A stretch of 64,000 nucleotides of DNA from NCBI RefSeq assembly GCF_002783505.1, contig NZ_PFGL01000017.1:52253-116252 (forward strand), written 5' to 3'. The notes beneath the pieces were generated by a model. That model was not told where the DNA came from, ran no database searches, and saw nothing but the letters and a program-made list of their open reading frames with translations. This DNA is from Shewanella sp. CG12_big_fil_rev_8_21_14_0_65_47_15. GTDB lineage: Bacteria > Pseudomonadota > Gammaproteobacteria > Enterobacterales > Shewanellaceae. Made by a program: the position numbers and the translations under genes. This document shows, in pieces, positions 61,626 to 64,000 of this stretch (positions are counted from its first letter, which is position 1; every line of letters begins with the position of its first letter).

Positions 61626-62888
61626 ATGCTCAAGCATTTTTTTAAGGTGAAAGAATCTTATCAAGATACTGTGATTTGTCATGTCAATATGAATACCTTT
61701 GTTGGACAGGAATGTTTTATTAACACTGTCGCCAATGAGTGTATTCGTGGTGAGGTGATGAAGATTACCGGTAAAAGAGTGGAGATCAAGTTATTACAGC
61801 CGGGGGCGATTCAACGGGGCAGTAAAGTGGAAATTACCCCAAGGCGCTTCTGTTTTCCACTTAATGAGACGGCGCTTATAGGTAAGGTCATTAATTGTTA
61901 TGGCGAGTCACTATACGGCGATAATTATCTGGGCTGTGAAGGTGAATATCATGACTTACCTATTATCGAGAAGCCGATCCCACTTAATATTCGTGCACCA
62001 ATCGATACTGTATTTCCGACCAAAATTAAAATTATTGATGGGTTGTTTACTATTGGTGTAGGTCAGCGGCTTGGCCTATTTGCCCCGGCAGGCGCGGGCA
62101 AGACCACCACAGTGTCGATCATGGCAAATAACATGGATGCCGATGTGGTGATTTTTGCCATGATTGGTGAGCGCGCACGGGAGGTGGTTGAATTTCTGGA
62201 GGGGGAAATTGGCCCCGAAGTGATTCAAAAATCGATCACTATAGTGTCGACCTCTGAGGCGAATCCGCTGGAGAAAGTGAGATCGGGTTTAGTGGCGGTA
62301 TCCATTGCTCGTTATTACATGGCGCAAGGCAAGAAAGTGGTGCTTTATTTTGACTCTTTGACCCGTTTTGCGCGCGCTCAGGCCATGCTAGATGGTACGC
62401 CCATCGAAGGTGGGATCCCCATAGGTGTATCTTTAGCGCTGTCACGCTTGGTTGAGAATTGTGGTAACTCTATCCATGGTTCGGTGACGGGCATTTTTAC
62501 CGTGTTGATTGAAAGAGAAATCGATGAAGATCCGATCGCTCATGAAGTTAAATCTTTGATTGATGGCCATTTGGTTTATTCGACCACTATAGCATCCACT
62601 GGTCGCTATCCCGCCATCGATGTGCTCAAGAGCAAGAGTCGTCTGCAAAATAAAGTGCAGGATCCGCAATATGTGAGCCTTTCTGAAAAGTTTAAAGATA
62701 TGGTTTATCGCTATTTTAATGTGGAATTATTAATTCGAGTCGGGGAGTACGAGAAAGGCAATGATCTGGCCACCGACGAAGCGATAGATCGTTACCCCTA
62801 CATCATGGACTTTTTGAAGCAAGGTTACGATGGGGTTGAGTATGAAGAAACCCTCCAAGCGATGGATGGAATTTGGTCAGCTTATTGA
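61626..62888 (+). CDS. sctN: T3SS ATPase SctN
   Basis: A 420-residue hexameric ATPase of the FliI/YscN/F1-beta family that strips chaperones from effectors. Walker A is FAPAGAGKTT (152-161), then IGERAREVVEFLEG (180-193) with the catalytic Glu, and Walker B VVLYFDSLTRFARAQ (238-252). EGGIPIGV and YPAIDVLKSKSR are conserved. The usual LSR(x)LA..GHYPAID is here YSTTIASTGRYPAID, so the family Arg of LSR is Thr. It starts three bases after sctC. Confidence 0.94.
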   Translation: MLKHFFKVKESYQDTVICHVNMNTFVGQECFINTVANECIRGEVMKITGKRVEIKLLQPGAIQRGSKVEITPRRFCFPLNETALIGKVINCYGESLYGDNYLGCEGEYHDLPIIEKPIPLNIRAPIDTVFPTKIKIIDGLFTIGVGQRLGLFAPAGAGKTTTVSIMANNMDADVVIFAMIGERAREVVEFLEGEIGPEVIQKSITIVSTSEANPLEKVRSGLVAVSIARYYMAQGKKVVLYFDSLTRFARAQAMLDGTPIEGGIPIGVSLALSRLVENCGNSIHGSVTGIFTVLIEREIDEDPIAHEVKSLIDGHLVYSTTIASTGRYPAIDVLKSKSRLQNKVQDPQYVSLSEKFKDMVYRYFNVELLIRVGEYEKGNDLATDEAIDRYPYIMDFLKQGYDGVEYEETLQAMDGIWSAY

Positions 62889-63237
62889 CGTTGTCAATAT
62901 CAGGATCGGCAAGCAGCAACGTAAATTAGCCAAGCTAAATGTACGCCATCAAGAGCTACTGGATTCGATATCCGAGACATGGGCATTAATCGCCCGTGAG
63001 CAAGATAGGCTAAAGAGCCTCGTCGTTAAGGATGAATTGAATGGGCTTTCTCGCCTGTTTTTACGCAGAGAGAGCGTTAAGTCTGGCATAGAGTCTTTGT
63101 TTTTTGACGTCTCGGTTGTCCAGCAAAATGCCGATGAATTAGCCATTGAGATTGCTCAGGTTATCGTTGAAAAACGCAGGCTAGAAAAACGAAAAGATGC
63201 ATTAGCTGAGATCCAAGACCAGTTAAGGGATGAGTGA
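62842..63237 (+). CDS. sctO: T3SS stalk protein SctO (YscO/InvI-like)
   Basis: 131 residues forming a long coiled coil rich in Arg, Lys, Glu and Gln (about 18-130). Position directly after the ATPase and the helical hairpin shape match SctO, the FliJ-like stalk in the ATPase hexamer. The ATG 62842 lies inside the end of sctN (47-base overlap); the next in-frame ATG 62866 is an alternative start. Sequence identity in this family is low, so the call relies on shape and context. Confidence 0.75.
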   Translation: MKKPSKRWMEFGQLIDVVNIRIGKQQRKLAKLNVRHQELLDSISETWALIAREQDRLKSLVVKDELNGLSRLFLRRESVKSGIESLFFDVSVVQQNADELAIEIAQVIVEKRRLEKRKDALAEIQDQLRDE

Positions 63238-63241
63238 CAAG

Positions 63242-64000
63242 ATGACAAAGATGGAAAGGCCTGTCTTAGTGGCTCAAGTGCCTTATCTGAGCCCAGTTGA
63301 AAGTGAATTTGAACAGCTTTTGGGACTGTCAGAACGGCAGATTTTCTCCCATGATGCCTCGACATTTGATGGTGAAAAAGAGGCAGTTGAAAGCAATGAA
63401 ACCGAATATGAAGAAGGTTTGGGGTGGGGGAATATAGTGCCAGTGGCGGCCCATGTACCACTTCGCCAACATGCCTTCTCGGCGAGCAAAATGGCCAAGA
63501 TCTCTCCGTCGATGGCCGTGAGCCCGAATAAGCCTAAGTCAGAGAACCTTAATTCAGAACCGAATGTCACAGGAGGACAAGGGTCTGTGACGAATGTCCA
63601 AGTATCAAAGACGAGAGTCAGCAATCCCGTCATGGCAGTACAGTCAGCACAGTTAATTCCGCCAGCACAGTCGGAACAGCTAATGCAGCCAGTACAGTCA
63701 GTTGTGAATGTAAATAGGGCTAGTGTTTCAGCTGCGGTCATCCCAGGGATGGCTAAAGGGCTGTCTAAGTTGGCAACGCCTCAATCGCCGCAAATCGAAC
63801 AGTCTTCTCGATCGAGTGCGATTATGGGGCGCGAGCCAGTGAATAATGTTCAAGTGCCAAGTGCGGCTAGCAAGCCCGCGATGCCAACACGGCTAACACA
63901 GTCAGCACTGTTAGCTCAACCAGCGCAGCCAATGCAATCGGCACAGCCAATGCAATCGGCACAGCCAATGCAATCGGCGCAGCCAATGCAATCGGCACAG
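63242..64000 (+). CDS. sctP: T3SS needle-length/specificity-switch protein SctP, 5' part
   Basis: Begins four bases after the sctO stop and stays open for 253 codons to the window edge. The visible part is low-complexity, rich in Gln, Ser, Pro and Ala, and ends in tandem hexapeptides (consensus PMQSAQ) encoded by an 18-bp repeat. SctP (YscP/InvJ) proteins have such disordered, repeat-bearing N-terminal rulers and a C-terminal switch domain, which would lie beyond the edge. Called from position after SctO and composition. Confidence 0.6.
   Translation, partial: MTKMERPVLVAQVPYLSPVESEFEQLLGLSERQIFSHDASTFDGEKEAVESNETEYEEGLGWGNIVPVAAHVPLRQHAFSASKMAKISPSMAVSPNKPKSENLNSEPNVTGGQGSVTNVQVSKTRVSNPVMAVQSAQLIPPAQSEQLMQPVQSVVNVNRASVSAAVIPGMAKGLSKLATPQSPQIEQSSRSSAIMGREPVNNVQVPSAASKPAMPTRLTQSALLAQPAQPMQSAQPMQSAQPMQSAQPMQSAQ
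63927..64000 (+). repeat. 18-bp tandem repeats in sctP
   Basis: CCAATGCAATCGGCACAG is repeated four times, with one silent change (GCA to GCG), and continues to the window edge, so the real number of copies is not known. Confidence 0.9.

Noticed and set aside
63283..63741. 152-codon minus-strand open frame over sctP
   Set aside because: Antisense to the open sctP frame; Ser/Thr/Cys-rich shadow.
1..64000. tRNA, rRNA, CRISPR array, integrase and att sites
   Set aside because: None seen on either strand; the island edge within 46.3-47.1 kb shows no tRNA or obvious direct repeat.

Overview
The window looks like a chromosomal segment of a Shewanella species. The gene order lpdA, GGDEF/EAL protein, patatin, M13 peptidase, acnB, rsd, hemE, purH-purD, zntR and a Cys-rich SO_0444-type metal efflux permease is Shewanella-like, and the best-known families match proteobacterial proteins almost residue for residue. 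No rRNA, tRNA or CRISPR array was seen. All identifications come from reading motifs by eye; no database search was run.

Positions 1-33.9 kb are mostly core genome. This part holds the end of lpdA, a giant sensor-type c-di-GMP enzyme, a type Vd (PlpD-like) patatin autotransporter, an M13 lipoprotein peptidase, acnB, rsd, hemE, a second GGDEF/EAL protein, an ImpA-like metalloprotease lipoprotein, purH-purD, a zinc-responsive regulator plus efflux permease, a PepSY/DUF3325/DUF3649 iron-uptake set, trxC, an FKBP isomerase and a PAS-GGDEF protein. A candidate small RNA lies between rsd and hemE on the minus strand. Decay is visible: a 5'-truncated SPFH/prohibitin gene and two small genes each interrupted by one in-frame TGA.

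Positions 33.9-44.3 kb look like a catabolic/respiratory cassette. It has a periplasmic tetraheme cytochrome c, a Tat-exported FAD reductase of the fumarate-reductase superfamily lacking fumarate-type active-site residues, a tannase/feruloyl-esterase lipoprotein, an OprD-like porin, a GntR/FCD regulator, and a DUF1850 - fused TRAP permease - TAXI binding protein uptake set. The inferred job is to take up and split an aromatic (hydroxycinnamate-type) ester and use the released unsaturated acid as electron acceptor.

Positions 47-64 kb are a type III secretion island whose boundary lies near a DUF853 gene that has lost its Walker A. From 58.2 kb an apparatus operon runs off the right edge (needle, SctR, SctT, small SctI-like protein, SctC, SctN, SctO, and the start of a repeat-rich SctP). 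The 47-57.7 kb block before it carries a ToxR-fold regulator with a C-terminal membrane anchor (VtrB-like) and a set of probable effectors: a VopL/VopF-like actin nucleator with three WH2 motifs, a protein with a eukaryotic-type RhoGAP domain, three kinase-like proteins (one with an IQ-like motif, one behind a proline-rich repeat, one OspG/NleH-like), two unrecognised candidates, and an orphan copy of an N-terminal module shared with one of the kinases. A 24-bp element (core AATATTTCA...AGTCTCGTG) recurs about 60-100 bp upstream of at least four of these genes and, more weakly, upstream of the apparatus operon. Together these suggest a Vibrio T3SS2-like system aimed at the host actin cytoskeleton and Rho/kinase signalling, with a single promoter element tying effectors and apparatus into one regulon.
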